Assembly (NCBI RefSeq): GCF_018383585.1
Contig: NZ_JAHAMK010000013.1
Location: 1-64,000, forward strand
From: Microvirga sp. 3-52
GTDB taxonomy: Bacteria > Pseudomonadota > Alphaproteobacteria > Rhizobiales > Beijerinckiaceae
Length of the DNA stretch: 64,000 nucleotides
Direction: 5' to 3'
In this document: in pieces, positions 1-7,377 of the stretch
Numbering within the stretch: the stretch's first letter is position 1
Layout of the letters: every line of letters starts with the position of its first letter
Made by a program: the position numbers and the translations under genes
The notes under the pieces: model-generated
The model's database searches: none
The model's input: the letters and a program-made list of their open reading frames with translations, nothing else
Told to the model about the DNA's origin: nothing

Positions 1-87
1 GTGGCGGGCGGCCGCGTGACAGGAATGCCCCGCCTCGACAAAGCGCGCCACTCGGCGGCGCAGATCCAGCGAGTAGGACTTGGTCAT
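1..87 (-). CDS. IS630-family transposase, N-terminal part (runs off window)
   Basis: Reading the minus strand from an ATG at 87 gives 29 codons beginning MTKSYSLDLRRRV and continuing with FVEAGHSCHAAARH to the window edge. This is the usual N-terminal helix-turn-helix start of IS630-type transposases, which bind the terminal repeats of the element. A strong ribosome binding site (GGAGGAGA) sits about 6 bases upstream of the ATG. The catalytic DDE domain lies outside the window, so completeness cannot be judged. The element ends near a decayed phage gene, which suggests it landed in a prophage remnant. Confidence 0.8.
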   Translation of the reverse strand, partial: MTKSYSLDLRRRVARFVEAGHSCHAAARH

Positions 88-188
88 CGCTCATCTCCTC
101 CCAGAAAGAGGGCTGAGACAAGTGAATCACGAAGCCGCCGCGCCGCATAGCCCCAAGGACTCCGTCAGAACTGCCGTTGCTCTAGTAG

Positions 189-398
189 TCCGACCTCGCC
201 AACGAGCCCTGGTATCAGAGCCGCGTCACCTGGGGTGCCGTCTTCGCCATCCTCGGCGGCATCGCCACAATCGGCACAGCGGTCGCAAATGGCGAGACTA
301 ACGCAGAGGTCTATACGGCTGCCGGCATGAGCGTCCTCGGTGGTCTCGGCACGCTCTATGGCCGATGGAAGGCCCGCAAGCCTCTTGGGGCCGCTTAA
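189..398 (+). pseudogene. phage holin-like fragment, start lost
   Basis: An open frame ending at the TAA at 396-398 reads NEPWYQSRVTWGAV, then a hydrophobic helix (FAILGGIATIGTAVA), then SVLGGLGTLYGRWKARKP. The W-Y-Q-S-R-x-x-W entry, the membrane helix and the terminal YGRWKA block are typical of small holin-like proteins next to phage endolysins. No start codon exists between the in-frame stops at 183-188 and the conserved part, so the 5' end is lost, probably to the insertion sequence on its left. The reading frame itself is clean over 60 codons. Identification is by motif only. Confidence 0.55.
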
Positions 399-400
399 GG

Positions 401-757
401 ATGGGCGGCGCAGCAAGCCTTCAAGACACTGCTCTAACCCTCGGCGGCCTCCTCTTCCTGCTCGGAGGGCTCTTCACAGTCCTCAAAGCCCGTGATTGGC
501 TCGATGCCAAGATCAAGAGTGAGGCTGAGGAGGCTTGCCGTGAGGCAAGAGCAGCGATGGCGGCAGCCAATGCCGCTCATGAGAAGATCGCCCTCCTGCA
601 AGCTGCCCTTACCGCCTACCGGGAGACACAGGCTGAGCGGCTTGTCTCGAGGGAAGTCCTGCGGGAGGTGGAGGACCGCCTAACAGGAGCTATCGACCGG
701 CTTGGCGATCGGTTTGATGGTCTTTTGCGAGAAGTTATTAAGCAACGAAGGGAATGA
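401..757 (+). CDS. small membrane protein with cytoplasmic coiled coil
   Basis: The 118-residue product has one N-terminal hydrophobic segment (about residues 8-25, LTLGGLLFLLGGLFTVL). A long charged, heptad-like region rich in Glu, Ala and Arg follows, ending VIKQRRE. The ATG at 401 is preferred over the upstream ATG at 365 because TAAGG precedes it and it starts 2 bases after the stop of the holin-like fragment, as in a phage lysis cassette. It may be a lysis accessory or structural helper. No family was recognised, and the role is inferred only from topology and position. Confidence 0.55.
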   Translation: MGGAASLQDTALTLGGLLFLLGGLFTVLKARDWLDAKIKSEAEEACREARAAMAAANAAHEKIALLQAALTAYRETQAERLVSREVLREVEDRLTGAIDRLGDRFDGLLREVIKQRRE

Positions 758-823
758 CCCTTGCGCTGGTGTGTCTAAAGAGCCACAGAAAAAGAGAAAG
801 GCAGCCATGCTGCCTGTTTGTGC

Positions 824-852
824 TTGCTGGTTTTTAAGGCACAAAGTACTTT
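824..852 (+). promoter_or_regulatory. candidate sigma-70 promoter for the sRNA at 860
   Basis: TTGCTG (824-829) and TACTTT (847-852) are separated by exactly 17 bases. Transcription would start near 860, at the foot of the first stem-loop of the candidate RNA. Confidence 0.4.
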
Positions 853-859
853 ATTGCAA

Positions 860-950
860 TGCAGCACGGTGATTGGCGTTGCCGTGCTGCTCGCCCTTCT
901 TGGGCGTTTCCTCCCTAAACTTTCGGGTCGCATTGTTGCGGCCCTTTTTC
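860..950 (+). ncRNA. candidate small RNA with three stem-loops and intrinsic terminator
   Basis: Three consecutive hairpins are visible. The first is a perfect 9-bp stem (GCAGCACGG at 861-869 with CCGTGCTGC at 882-890). The second is a CGCCC/GGGCG stem with loop TTCTT. The last is an 8-bp stem (925-932 with 937-944, loop 933-936) followed by TTTTTCTTGTT, a good Rho-independent terminator. The single-stranded stretch between the second and third hairpins contains TTTCCTCCC, a sequence able to pair with Shine-Dalgarno sites, as in several alphaproteobacterial regulatory RNAs. No open reading frame fits the stretch. It is predicted from structure alone. Confidence 0.5.
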
Positions 951-955
951 TTGTT
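925..955 (+). terminator. Rho-independent terminator
   Basis: GGGTCGCA, loop TTGT, then TGCGGCCC with one G-U pair, followed by TTTTTCTTGTT. It ends the candidate RNA starting near 860 and would also stop read-through from the gene ending at 757. Confidence 0.6.
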
Positions 956-1032
956 GAGGGAGACTATTCACGCGTGTCTGCTTAGGCAACCCAAATTTAG
1001 CGGCTTCTACATACGTCAAAAGTATAGGCCCT

Positions 1033-1332
1033 CTACTTTGACGTGAAACGTGTCCCATGGGTCATGCGATAGAGCTCCTCGACGTTGATCATCATCTTGA
1101 TCTGCCGGCTCCCGCATTTCGAGCAGCGGAGCCTCAGCGCCATGTCCGGGATAGGGGTCTGATCCGGCCAGCCATGGAGCGGAACAGTGGCATCATGATC
1201 ACACCCGTTCGCTTGGCAGAAGGCAGCGACAGTCGTCATGCTCTGCGCTCTAGTCGAAGCCACTGTGGCAGGAGGGATCTCGTTCCCATCCTCATTGTAG
1301 GCACGGCGGGGATTGCGGGGCGGCTTGGACAT
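1033..1332 (-). CDS. small zinc-ribbon-like protein, unknown function
   Basis: This 99-residue protein starts MSKPPRNPRRAY and carries two cysteine pairs, one around FCQANGCDH and one CSKCGS, in the spacing of a zinc ribbon. It ends RMTHGTRFTSK. The start at 1332 is chosen because the protein-like part begins there; the open frame continues to 1455 but that extension is low in protein character. The Cys-x2-Cys motif suggests a structural metal. It could bind nucleic acid or a protein partner, but nothing nearby indicates which. A member of sRNA family A/B ends 131 bases upstream of its start. Confidence 0.6.
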   Translation of the reverse strand: MSKPPRNPRRAYNEDGNEIPPATVASTRAQSMTTVAAFCQANGCDHDATVPLHGWPDQTPIPDMALRLRCSKCGSRQIKMMINVEELYRMTHGTRFTSK

Positions 1333-1462
1333 GTCCGACTCTGTGAACGAACAGGGAACATGTTCCTTGTGACGGGGCTGACTCGAGTCTGCACGCAGGC
1401 AGAGAATTGAGGCTGTGGAAACAGTGGATACCGGTCGGTGCTCTGTCCTCAGCAAAGCCCTG

Positions 1463-1534
1463 ACAAAAGAAGAGCGCCCACCGTTTGAGCGGGCGCTCTA
1501 AGGTCCGGACCGTAGGGGCAAAAAGGGCCGGTTG
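1463..1534 (-). ncRNA. candidate small RNA, family A/B copy 1
   Basis: Read on the minus strand, a CATACA box (1541-1546) is followed by a C/U-rich block TTTTTGCCCCTACGG and then a strong terminator. The terminator stem is AGAGCGCCC at 1499-1491 with its complement at 1479-1471, followed by TTCTTTTG. A second locus at 7216-7281 has the same order, the same TTTTTGCCCCTACG core and the same hairpin sequence in a different context, so the element is conserved as a unit. A transcript of about 70 nt is inferred. I do not recognise the family. Confidence 0.5.
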
Positions 1535-1798
1535 TCCTTGTGTATGCGATCCGGCTTGCCGATGTCTGTCGGGAAAGTGACGGTTCTGGAAAAAAGTTAG
1601 GCCCCTGCTGATCCAATTCATCATTCTTCCGACCAAGTGGGTTTGCTGGTCCGTGATCGCATCAGCAGGTGCCGATACTCTATAATGCCTTGCACCCAAT
1701 CAATCCGCAGATGGGCGGGTCTCCGCAGATTAACTGCGGAACAAAGCTAAGCCGCGGGTAGTTGAGGTTGCCAGACTTGGTCACCGGAGGGATGTGCA

Positions 1799-2059
1799 TT
1801 GTCTCTAACTCTCGTCAGTCGCTTGGACCAATCAACTGCCAGCAAGAAGTGGGATACTGAGATGCTGGCATACGTTGGGGCCCTCCCAGGAACAGCCCTG
1901 GGATGCATGTACGAGATCTACGAAGCCCTCTCTCATGACATCAGCACGATCGAGTCATTTGCCGAGATCTTAGGGGAAATCACGGCGGCCGCCCTCATCA
2001 TCGGTGCAGCCTTATTCGCTGCAGTCTCTGCCATTCGCAATTGGCGTTTGGCCTCCTAA
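1799..2059 (+). CDS. small membrane protein, TTG start
   Basis: This 86-residue open frame starts at TTG 1799, 7 bases after GGAGGG (1786-1791); no in-frame ATG serves a longer product. The C-terminal third is hydrophobic (ITAAALIIGAALFAAVSAI) and ends with a short basic tail, giving one membrane helix with the N-terminus probably outside. No known family was recognised. The good ribosome binding site and clear helix are the evidence that it is real. Confidence 0.45.
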   Translation: MSLTLVSRLDQSTASKKWDTEMLAYVGALPGTALGCMYEIYEALSHDISTIESFAEILGEITAAALIIGAALFAAVSAIRNWRLAS

Positions 2060-2085
2060 ACTCACTTCGGGTAGGTGACGGTGTC

Positions 2086-2106
2086 GCGGGAGTAGGTCAT
2101 GGGGAG
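2086..2106. repeat. dispersed 21-base repeat, copy 1
   Basis: This core is identical at 2811-2831 and 4954-4974. Similarity to the third copy extends several bases left (CGGTGTC) and loosely right (a TATGGCATA-like run). On the minus strand each copy opens a short frame beginning MTYSR. It lies about 30 bases past the 3' end of the gene at 2135-2320. Confidence 0.6.
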
Positions 2107-2134
2107 TGGCATAGCGGGAGGGGTGAAAAGATCC

Positions 2135-2320
2135 TCACTCAGTGTCCGCTAACAACGGCATCCCAGCGAAGTAGAGGATGATCAGACCCAAAGCCAAGAC
2201 CGCAAGGGCCGTGAGGAACCCCAGAGCAATGCGCGTCACCCGCGTGTGGCGTTCTAATTCAGCATGGGCTGATGCTACTCTCCAGAGCGACTCACTCTGA
2301 TCCGGGTCATTTTTGCTCAT
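2135..2320 (-). CDS. single-helix small membrane protein
   Basis: The 61-residue product starts MSKNDPDQSESLWRVAS, then has one hydrophobic helix (IALGFLTALAVLALGLIILY) and a short tail. The ATG at 2320 has GAGAGG just upstream; an in-frame ATG at 2362 would only add a poorly conserved leader. The charged N-terminus, the basic run before the helix and the helix itself resemble the product of 6689-7078, so the two look like paralogues. Function is unknown. Confidence 0.55.
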   Translation of the reverse strand: MSKNDPDQSESLWRVASAHAELERHTRVTRIALGFLTALAVLALGLIILYFAGMPLLADTE

Positions 2321-2464
2321 ACCTCTCACTAACGAGCGGATGTAATGTCTAGAACCGTGCAAAAGGTCGCAATACTGGACAATAGTCTTATCCTTGCATG
2401 CGATGCCGGTTGCCCGCTTTGTGGCAATAGAGGACTTGAGGGCGGGGGTGTTAGGGCCAGTTCC

Positions 2465-2587
2465 TTAGGTCAGGAACAGGTATGCCAGCAGCGCGACTGC
2501 GATCACAACAAGGACAAGCGTCGCGATTAGGATCGGCACACCAATGTTATCGACATCGGAACGCCGCCCATTGAGATCATGAGCCAT
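2465..2587 (-). CDS. 40-residue single-helix membrane peptide
   Basis: A complete ATG-to-TAA frame on the minus strand encodes MAHDLNGRRSDVDN, then a hydrophobic helix of about 25 residues (IGVPILIATLVLVVIAVALL) ending AYLFLT. A polar N-terminus followed by a clean membrane helix is typical of small inner-membrane peptides. The ribosome binding site is weak (CGAAGATAAT before ATG). It sits upstream of the other one-helix gene at 2135-2320 on the same strand. No homologue was recognised. Confidence 0.5.
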   Translation of the reverse strand: MAHDLNGRRSDVDNIGVPILIATLVLVVIAVALLAYLFLT

Positions 2588-2810
2588 ATTATCTTCGGCT
2601 TCGTAAGTACTAAACTTGTCTTCAGACACAGGGGATCCGATCAGGGCGCAAGCTCAGCGCAGAAACTCGGCGCTCTAAGACTTAGCTAGCCATCCACCTA
2701 GAGGTCTATGCGAGGTCAAGTGTGCGCATCAGTGCTTGTTCCGTCATGGCAGCTATGCGCGATAATTATCGGAACATTCGGTGAGAATTGACAGGAACCG
2801 CCGTAGCCTT

Positions 2811-2831
2811 GCGGGAGTAGGTCATGGGGAG
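2811..2831. repeat. dispersed 21-base repeat, copy 2
   Basis: The core is identical to 2086-2106. It begins 19 bases beyond the second (original) stop codon of the RTX gene to its right on the minus strand. Confidence 0.6.
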
Positions 2832-2888
2832 GGTATAGGAGGCGTTCGCTTAGATGACGAAGAAGTCCGTGTAGGTCATCTGGAGGTT

Positions 2889-3695
2889 TTAAGAGAGCGT
2901 GGCAATCTCAACCGGTTTGACCTTGCCGGAGCCGTCGGCATCGTAGAACAACATGCCCGTCTTGCTGTCGTAGAGGACGTGATCGTTTTTGTCCTTCGCT
3001 TTAGAGCCCTCAACGAAGAAGTCCTTCTTCAGTAATGCCGGCTTGTCCGACGACCCTGCCTTCCCGAGCTTAGTGAAGACCTTGTTGTCGAGCCAGATCG
3101 AGTCGTCGGTCACGTTGAAATCGGTGATCCGGTCGAGGTTCTTGGCCTTGTTCGGCTTGGTGTCGAACACGAAGCTGTCCTGGCCGGATCCGCCCTGGAG
3201 CACATCGCGGCCTTGACCCCCGGCCAATAGATCGTCACCGCTGCCGCCGCTTAGGGCATCAATACTGGTGCTGCCATACACATCGTCATCCCCCGATCCC
3301 GCCCGGATGGTGCCGGGCTCATGGATAATGAGGTCGAACGAGACCTCAGACTGCACCGCGCCGGATGTGAGGGCAGAGAGCGTGATTGTGTACTCTCCAG
3401 GCTCGGCAATGCTATCCGAAAGGGAAATAACCTCGCCGTCCTCGTACTTACCGAAGGTAATCCAATAGGAAGGATGCGGTGTGAAAACAAAGTTTCCTGA
3501 AGGCTTCGTCGTAATGACCACCATGCCACCAGGGGAGATGAGGCCTGGAGGGACGTTAATAGTGTATGGCGCATCGGTAATGACATGGATGTCATCAAGG
3601 CCTTCTATGTTCTTGTGCTCAGCCACTTTGTGCCCCGCCGTTGCGCCATATGCTGGTTCGGATCTTTCAATCCGATTGTCGGTATCGAAACTCAT
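2889..3695 (-). CDS. RTX calcium-binding protein, truncated by a premature stop
   Basis: The 268-residue product has a beta-rich N-terminal half (cadherin/Ig-like character, about residues 35-135). Short glycine-aspartate RTX repeats follow (GSGDDDVYGS, GGSGDDLLAGG, GGSGQDSFVFD, about 138-180), then the C-terminal block (IWLDNKVFTKLG, LFYDADGSGKV) seen in type I secretion substrates. Translation stops at TAA 2889-2891. The next 12 in-frame codons read NLQMTYTDFFVI and end in TAA at 2850-2852, which is the expected terminal secretion motif. The intact gene was therefore 2850-3695, and this copy has lost its extreme C-terminus unless the stop is read through. The start at 3695 (MSFDTDNRI) is chosen over 3740. 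Related proteins lie at 57977-58885 and 60654-61673. Confidence 0.8.
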   Translation of the reverse strand: MSFDTDNRIERSEPAYGATAGHKVAEHKNIEGLDDIHVITDAPYTINVPPGLISPGGMVVITTKPSGNFVFTPHPSYWITFGKYEDGEVISLSDSIAEPGEYTITLSALTSGAVQSEVSFDLIIHEPGTIRAGSGDDDVYGSTSIDALSGGSGDDLLAGGQGRDVLQGGSGQDSFVFDTKPNKAKNLDRITDFNVTDDSIWLDNKVFTKLGKAGSSDKPALLKKDFFVEGSKAKDKNDHVLYDSKTGMLFYDADGSGKVKPVEIATLS

Positions 3696-3843
3696 AGAGG
3701 ATAAAATTCCGCAACGGAAGTCCGCTGTGCTCGAGAGCACAACAGGTTTCTACATCACGACCTCTTGCATGCCTCAGACCAGGTGCTGACGGGTTAGCCA
3801 GTGAGCTCGGAGGTCACGACCGGACTCGCCGATATAGGTGTCC

Positions 3844-4494
3844 CTATGCGGCCTCCGGCTGATCCGACCTTTGTCCTTCAGCGACGATCTCGAGCATGTC
3901 GTCGGGGAGGGGGCGCTGCAGCTTCAACGCCTCCTCGGCCGGCGCCGTCAGCCAAGTCTCGTATTCCTCAGGGCTGGTGAGGATCACGGGCATGGCTTTC
4001 GGATGGATCGGCTCGACGACGCTGTTCGGCTCGCAGGTCAAGAAGGAATAGAGCAGGTGCTCGCCCTCGATGGGATCGGCCTTCGTGCCGCGCACGCCCG
4101 TCCAGGGGCGCCAGATCCCGGCGAAGGCGGCTAAGGGGCGCTCCTTGGACAGGGCGAACCAGATCGGTGTCTTGCGGGGCTTGGTGTCCTTGTACTCGCT
4201 GAAGCTGGTAAGCGGCACGAGGCAGCGGTACTGCGGCTTGAGCCAAGCGCGCCAGAACGGAGACGAGACGTTCCGGACGTTCGTGACCGGCTGAGTGCCG
4301 ACCTTCGGCGGGGGCGGGAAGCCCCACCTCATCTGGATCAACTCGCGCTCGCTGTCCTGCACCCTCACCACCGGGGCCATCTGGTCCGGGAAGATCCCGG
4401 ACAGGGGCGGCACGTTGCCCGATCGGTCGCGGTTGGCAGCAAAGGCCTTTGTCATGGAGGCCTGGGTCGCGAAGTTGCTGTAGAGATTACACAC
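3844..4494 (-). CDS. SRAP/YedK-HMCES family protein (abasic-site shielding), GTG start
   Basis: SRAP proteins bond covalently to abasic sites in single-stranded DNA through the N-terminal cysteine exposed after Met removal. Here the open frame begins MRQV-CNLYSNF, but GTG at 4494 is directly followed by the TGT of that cysteine. A GGAG about 8 bases upstream supports GTG as the true start, giving Cys2 and 216 residues. Other family residues are visible: the Asn of NVRNVSSPFW, the Glu of TSFSEYKDT and the His of IHPKAMPVIL. It stands alone between an RTX gene and a small exported protein. Confidence 0.9.
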   Translation of the reverse strand: MCNLYSNFATQASMTKAFAANRDRSGNVPPLSGIFPDQMAPVVRVQDSERELIQMRWGFPPPPKVGTQPVTNVRNVSSPFWRAWLKPQYRCLVPLTSFSEYKDTKPRKTPIWFALSKERPLAAFAGIWRPWTGVRGTKADPIEGEHLLYSFLTCEPNSVVEPIHPKAMPVILTSPEEYETWLTAPAEEALKLQRPLPDDMLEIVAEGQRSDQPEAA

Positions 4495-4692
4495 CTGTCG
4501 CACTCCGTCCTGATTCCTGAGACTGGATCTTAGCCCTTCTTGGCCACCCGGGCTTCCTGCAGCCGCCGCATAGCGACCTTAACCTCCTCAAGCCAACCCC
4601 AAATTCCTTGCCTGCAGGTTAAGTGTGACAGAGTGCACAGTCCCCGTCTGCAAATTGGTTCAAAGTCTAATCATCGCCAACGGAGAAGGCCG

Positions 4693-4899
4693 ATGACCAA
4701 GGCATATGGAATTGCACTTGCTGGGTTCTTGCTCGCTGGAATCGGGCCCGCGTCCGCGGAGCCTGGCCCTCAGGAAAGGCAGTGCATGGTGGGAGAGCAG
4801 CGTATCAACGGTGCGTGCAGGGCCCTTTCCGAAAGCGCCGGCACGCGATCAGGAGATCAAGGTAGTACCGGCAATAGAGGTGATGCCGGCCGATCGTGA
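4693..4899 (+). CDS. small exported protein
   Basis: The 68-residue product has a classical signal peptide (MTKAYGIALAGFLLAG, cleavage expected after GPASA). A short mature part with two cysteines (QCMVGEQRINGAC) could form one disulfide, and the tail is Gly/Ser rich. The ATG at 4693 follows GGAGAAGG with good spacing; the frame extends upstream to 4540 but without a ribosome binding site. No family recognised. It is probably periplasmic. Confidence 0.6.
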   Translation: MTKAYGIALAGFLLAGIGPASAEPGPQERQCMVGEQRINGACRALSESAGTRSGDQGSTGNRGDAGRS

Positions 4900-4953
4900 A
4901 GCAGTTTCTCACCGCAGGGTCTCGCCGGTGAGCTCGGAGATGGCGGCGGTGTC

Positions 4954-4974
4954 GCGGGAGTAGGTCATGGGGAG
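4954..4974. repeat. dispersed 21-base repeat, copy 3
   Basis: The core is identical to 2086-2106, with the longest flanking similarity of the three copies. It lies between the small exported protein and the chemoreceptor gene. Confidence 0.6.
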
Positions 4975-5126
4975 GGTTATGGCATAGAGAAGTGTCTCGC
5001 TTCTAGACATAGCCTTTCGGCTAAAGCCTCATGCAAGCTTGCGAAGCTACATGCTAGCCGCCTGCTTTTTGCGCGTCGTTGTGGTGCGCACCTCCCACGG
5101 TGATGTGGGCAGGTCATCGAAGGACG

Positions 5127-6818
5127 ATGCGCGCGCTCGATAATCTGAAGCTTCTGACAAAGCTTGCAATTCCCGTTACCATCTTCGTTGCTGTAACCGT
5201 CGGATTGGTTACTCTTGCTATGTCGGGCCTCAACCACATGGCTCAGGACACGCAGGAGTTGGTGGAACAAGAAGTTGCTCGACAAAGCCTCATCCTGCAG
5301 ATCACTGCAGAAGTTAATGAAACCACCACTCAGGAAAAAACTCTGATCCTCTTCAATGATCCGGAGTTGATCAAGTCCGCTGATAAGACCTTCAATACCT
5401 ATAAGGGCCTCACCCTCAAGCACGCTGACGAGCTGCTCGCACTTGCTGATACCGAGGAGCGGAAAACAATCTATGGTGCAATGAAGGCCCAAATCGCTAA
5501 TTACTTCGGCCTGCTCGATAAGAGCGTTGAGCGCGGTCTGGTGAACGACGATGAAGGTGCCCTCAAGATCTCGAACGGCGAGGGCCGGGATGCTCGCCGG
5601 AAGCTCCGTGATTTTTTGGCTGAGCGCGCCGAGGCCGGCAAAGGGTCATTGGTTAAGGCAAAGAACGATGCCGCCGCCCTTGCTTCCAACACCTCCTGGA
5701 CCCTGATCGGATCTGCGGCTGTCGGCATTCTGTCGGCTCTTGGACTGATCGGTGCGATCATGATCTTTGGCGTCACGCGTCCGCTTGGTGCCATGACCGC
5801 TGCCATGGGGCAGCTGGCCAATGGCGACCTGTCGGTTGATGTGACCGGCACCGAGCGCAAGGACGAGGTTGGCACGCTGGCCCGTTCGCTGCAGGTGTTC
5901 AAGGACAATGCCGTCGAGGCTCGCCGTCTCGCCGCCGCCCAGGAGGCCGAGAACCAGACCAAGATGCGTCGGGCCGAACTTCTGGACCAGCTCACGAAGC
6001 GTTTCGAGCTGAACGTGTCGGCCCTGACCCAGGGACTGTCCTCGGCGGCCACCGAGATGGAGGCCACGGCCCAGTCCATGACCTCCATCGCCGGCCAGAC
6101 TACCCGGCAGTCGGTTACCGTCTCGTCCGCCGCGCAGCAGACCTCGGCCAATGTGCAGACGGTGGCGGCCGCCACCGAGGAGCTGTCGATCTCGATCCGG
6201 GAGATCGCCTCCCAGGTGGCGCAGTCCTCGCAGATCGCCGACCGGGCCGTCCAGGGTGCCCGGCGCACCGATGCGGCGGTGCAGGACCTGGCCACCACGG
6301 CGGCCAAGATCGGCGACGTGGTGCAGCTGATCAACACCATCGCAGGCCAGACCAACCTCCTGGCGCTCAACGCCACCATCGAGGCGGCCCGGGCGGGCGA
6401 GGCCGGCAAGGGCTTTGCCGTGGTGGCCACCGAGGTGAAGGAACTGGCGAGCCAGACGGCCAAGGCCACCGAGGAGATCTCGGCTCAGATCGGCTCGGTG
6501 CAGCAGGCCACGCAGCAGACGGTCTCCGCCATCCAGGAGATCGCCCGCACGATCACCGAGATGAGCCAGATCTCGACCTCGATTGCCGCCGCCATGGAAG
6601 AACAAGGCGCGGCCACCTCTGAGATCGCCCGCAATGTTCAGGAAGCGGCGCGGGGCACGGAAGCCGTGACCGGCAGCATCGGGGACGTTCAGCAAGGCGC
6701 CGGCGAGACCGGAGCCGCTGCCAGCCAGGTGCTCGGCGCGGCCCAGGAGCTCGCCCGCCACTCCAACGATCTAGGCCAGGAGGTTGCCACCTTCCTCCAG
6801 GGCGTCAAAGCGGCATAA
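5127..6818 (+). CDS. methyl-accepting chemotaxis protein
   Basis: This 563-residue transmembrane chemoreceptor has helix 1 at about 10-33 ([18 protein letters not shown]) and a helical periplasmic domain of about 150 residues like a four-helix-bundle sensor. Helix 2 lies near 190-212, followed by a HAMP domain ([18 protein letters not shown]) and a long signalling coiled coil. The hairpin tip contains the signature [19 protein letters not shown], where CheA and CheW bind. The start at 5127 is supported by GAAGGA upstream; the open frame reaches 5079. No C-terminal CheR-tether pentapeptide is seen. No ligand can be assigned, and no other chemotaxis gene is in the window. Confidence 0.93.
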   Translation: MRALDNLKLLTKLAIPVTIFVAVTVGLVTLAMSGLNHMAQDTQELVEQEVARQSLILQITAEVNETTTQEKTLILFNDPELIKSADKTFNTYKGLTLKHADELLALADTEERKTIYGAMKAQIANYFGLLDKSVERGLVNDDEGALKISNGEGRDARRKLRDFLAERAEAGKGSLVKAKNDAAALASNTSWTLIGSAAVGILSALGLIGAIMIFGVTRPLGAMTAAMGQLANGDLSVDVTGTERKDEVGTLARSLQVFKDNAVEARRLAAAQEAENQTKMRRAELLDQLTKRFELNVSALTQGLSSAATEMEATAQSMTSIAGQTTRQSVTVSSAAQQTSANVQTVAAATEELSISIREIASQVAQSSQIADRAVQGARRTDAAVQDLATTAAKIGDVVQLINTIAGQTNLLALNATIEAARAGEAGKGFAVVATEVKELASQTAKATEEISAQIGSVQQATQQTVSAIQEIARTITEMSQISTSIAAAMEEQGAATSEIARNVQEAARGTEAVTGSIGDVQQGAGETGAAASQVLGAAQELARHSNDLGQEVATFLQGVKAA

Positions 6819-7078
6819 GGGTTGTGAAGCCCAAGCTGGATGGGTGAGCTCGCCCCATGCATGCTCACTCTACCTTGTAGAGCATCCCATGGAGGGTCGC
6901 TGGAAACAGCGGCCCTTTCTCTTTCTACAATATGCCCGATCAGCAGCCCGAGTGCCACAACGGCGGTGAAGGTCAGGACGGCAAGGACAATCCCGGTCAA
7001 GTGTTCATGCCGAGAGGGCTTGGCCTGGGTGCGGGCCAACCTCTGCAGCGCTTCGTCCCTGTCCCGACTGTCCGTCAT
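6689..7078 (-). CDS. single-helix small membrane protein overlapping the chemoreceptor 3' end
   Basis: The frame starts [16 protein letters not shown], then has a basic stretch and a hydrophobic helix ([20 protein letters not shown]). N-terminus and helix match the plan of the 61-residue protein at 2135-2320. The tail runs 130 bases antisense into the chemoreceptor gene, which is unusual; a shorter ancestral stop may have been lost. The N-terminal 60 residues look genuine and the C-terminal part may not. sRNA family copy B ends 138 bases upstream of its start. Confidence 0.4.
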   Translation of the reverse strand: MTDSRDRDEALQRLARTQAKPSRHEHLTGIVLAVLTFTAVVALGLLIGHIVERERAAVSSDPPWDALQGRVSMHGASSPIQLGLHNPYAALTPWRKVATSWPRSLEWRASSWAAPSTWLAAAPVSPAPC

Positions 7079-7215
7079 GTTCTCTGACCCCAGGCCGGGA
7101 ATAAAACCCGAGAAGCGCAGAGGGGATCCCGACAATAGTCAGACAACGCCGGACAGGCGCGCGTCATGCCGAGGGTATGGCATAAAGCGGGGAAGGGAGC
7201 GTTGAGGCAGAAAGC

Positions 7216-7281
7216 CCAAAAAGAAAGCGCCCGTGAGAAGGGCGCTTAGTGTCGGCGCGTAGGGGCAAAAAATCAGCCGAT
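7216..7281 (-). ncRNA. candidate small RNA, family A/B copy 2
   Basis: On the minus strand CTGACT and TATACA (7288-7293) are 17 bases apart, a plausible promoter. The predicted RNA contains TTTTTTGCCCCTACG and ends in an 8-bp hairpin (AAGCGCCC, loop TTCTCAC, GGGCGCTT) followed by TCTTTTT. The core and the terminator sequence match the element at 1463-1534, and both sit about 135 bases upstream of a small minus-strand gene. Confidence 0.55.
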
Positions 7282-7377
7282 ATCCGCTGTATACGTTGCG
7301 GAATCTAAATAGTCAGTCGGCTATCCGACAGTTCTGCAAGAATAATGCGGAAATCAATTAACGTTTAAATTCTCAGG

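Noticed and set aside
2781-3035. 84-codon plus-strand frame across the end of the RTX gene
   Set aside because: It is antisense to the RTX C-terminus and includes the dispersed repeat.
4520-4610. Minus-strand stretch reading EEVKVAMRRLQEARVAKKG
   Set aside because: It looks like a protein C-terminus, but only 14 codons follow the sole ATG and nothing upstream stays open with a start.
4540-4692. N-terminal extension of the small exported protein
   Set aside because: The signal peptide and ribosome binding site place the start at 4693.
5501-6761. Long minus-strand open frames (322 and 371 codons) opposite the chemoreceptor
   Set aside because: Composition is a mirror of the GC-rich receptor coding strand, with no domains and no ribosome sites.
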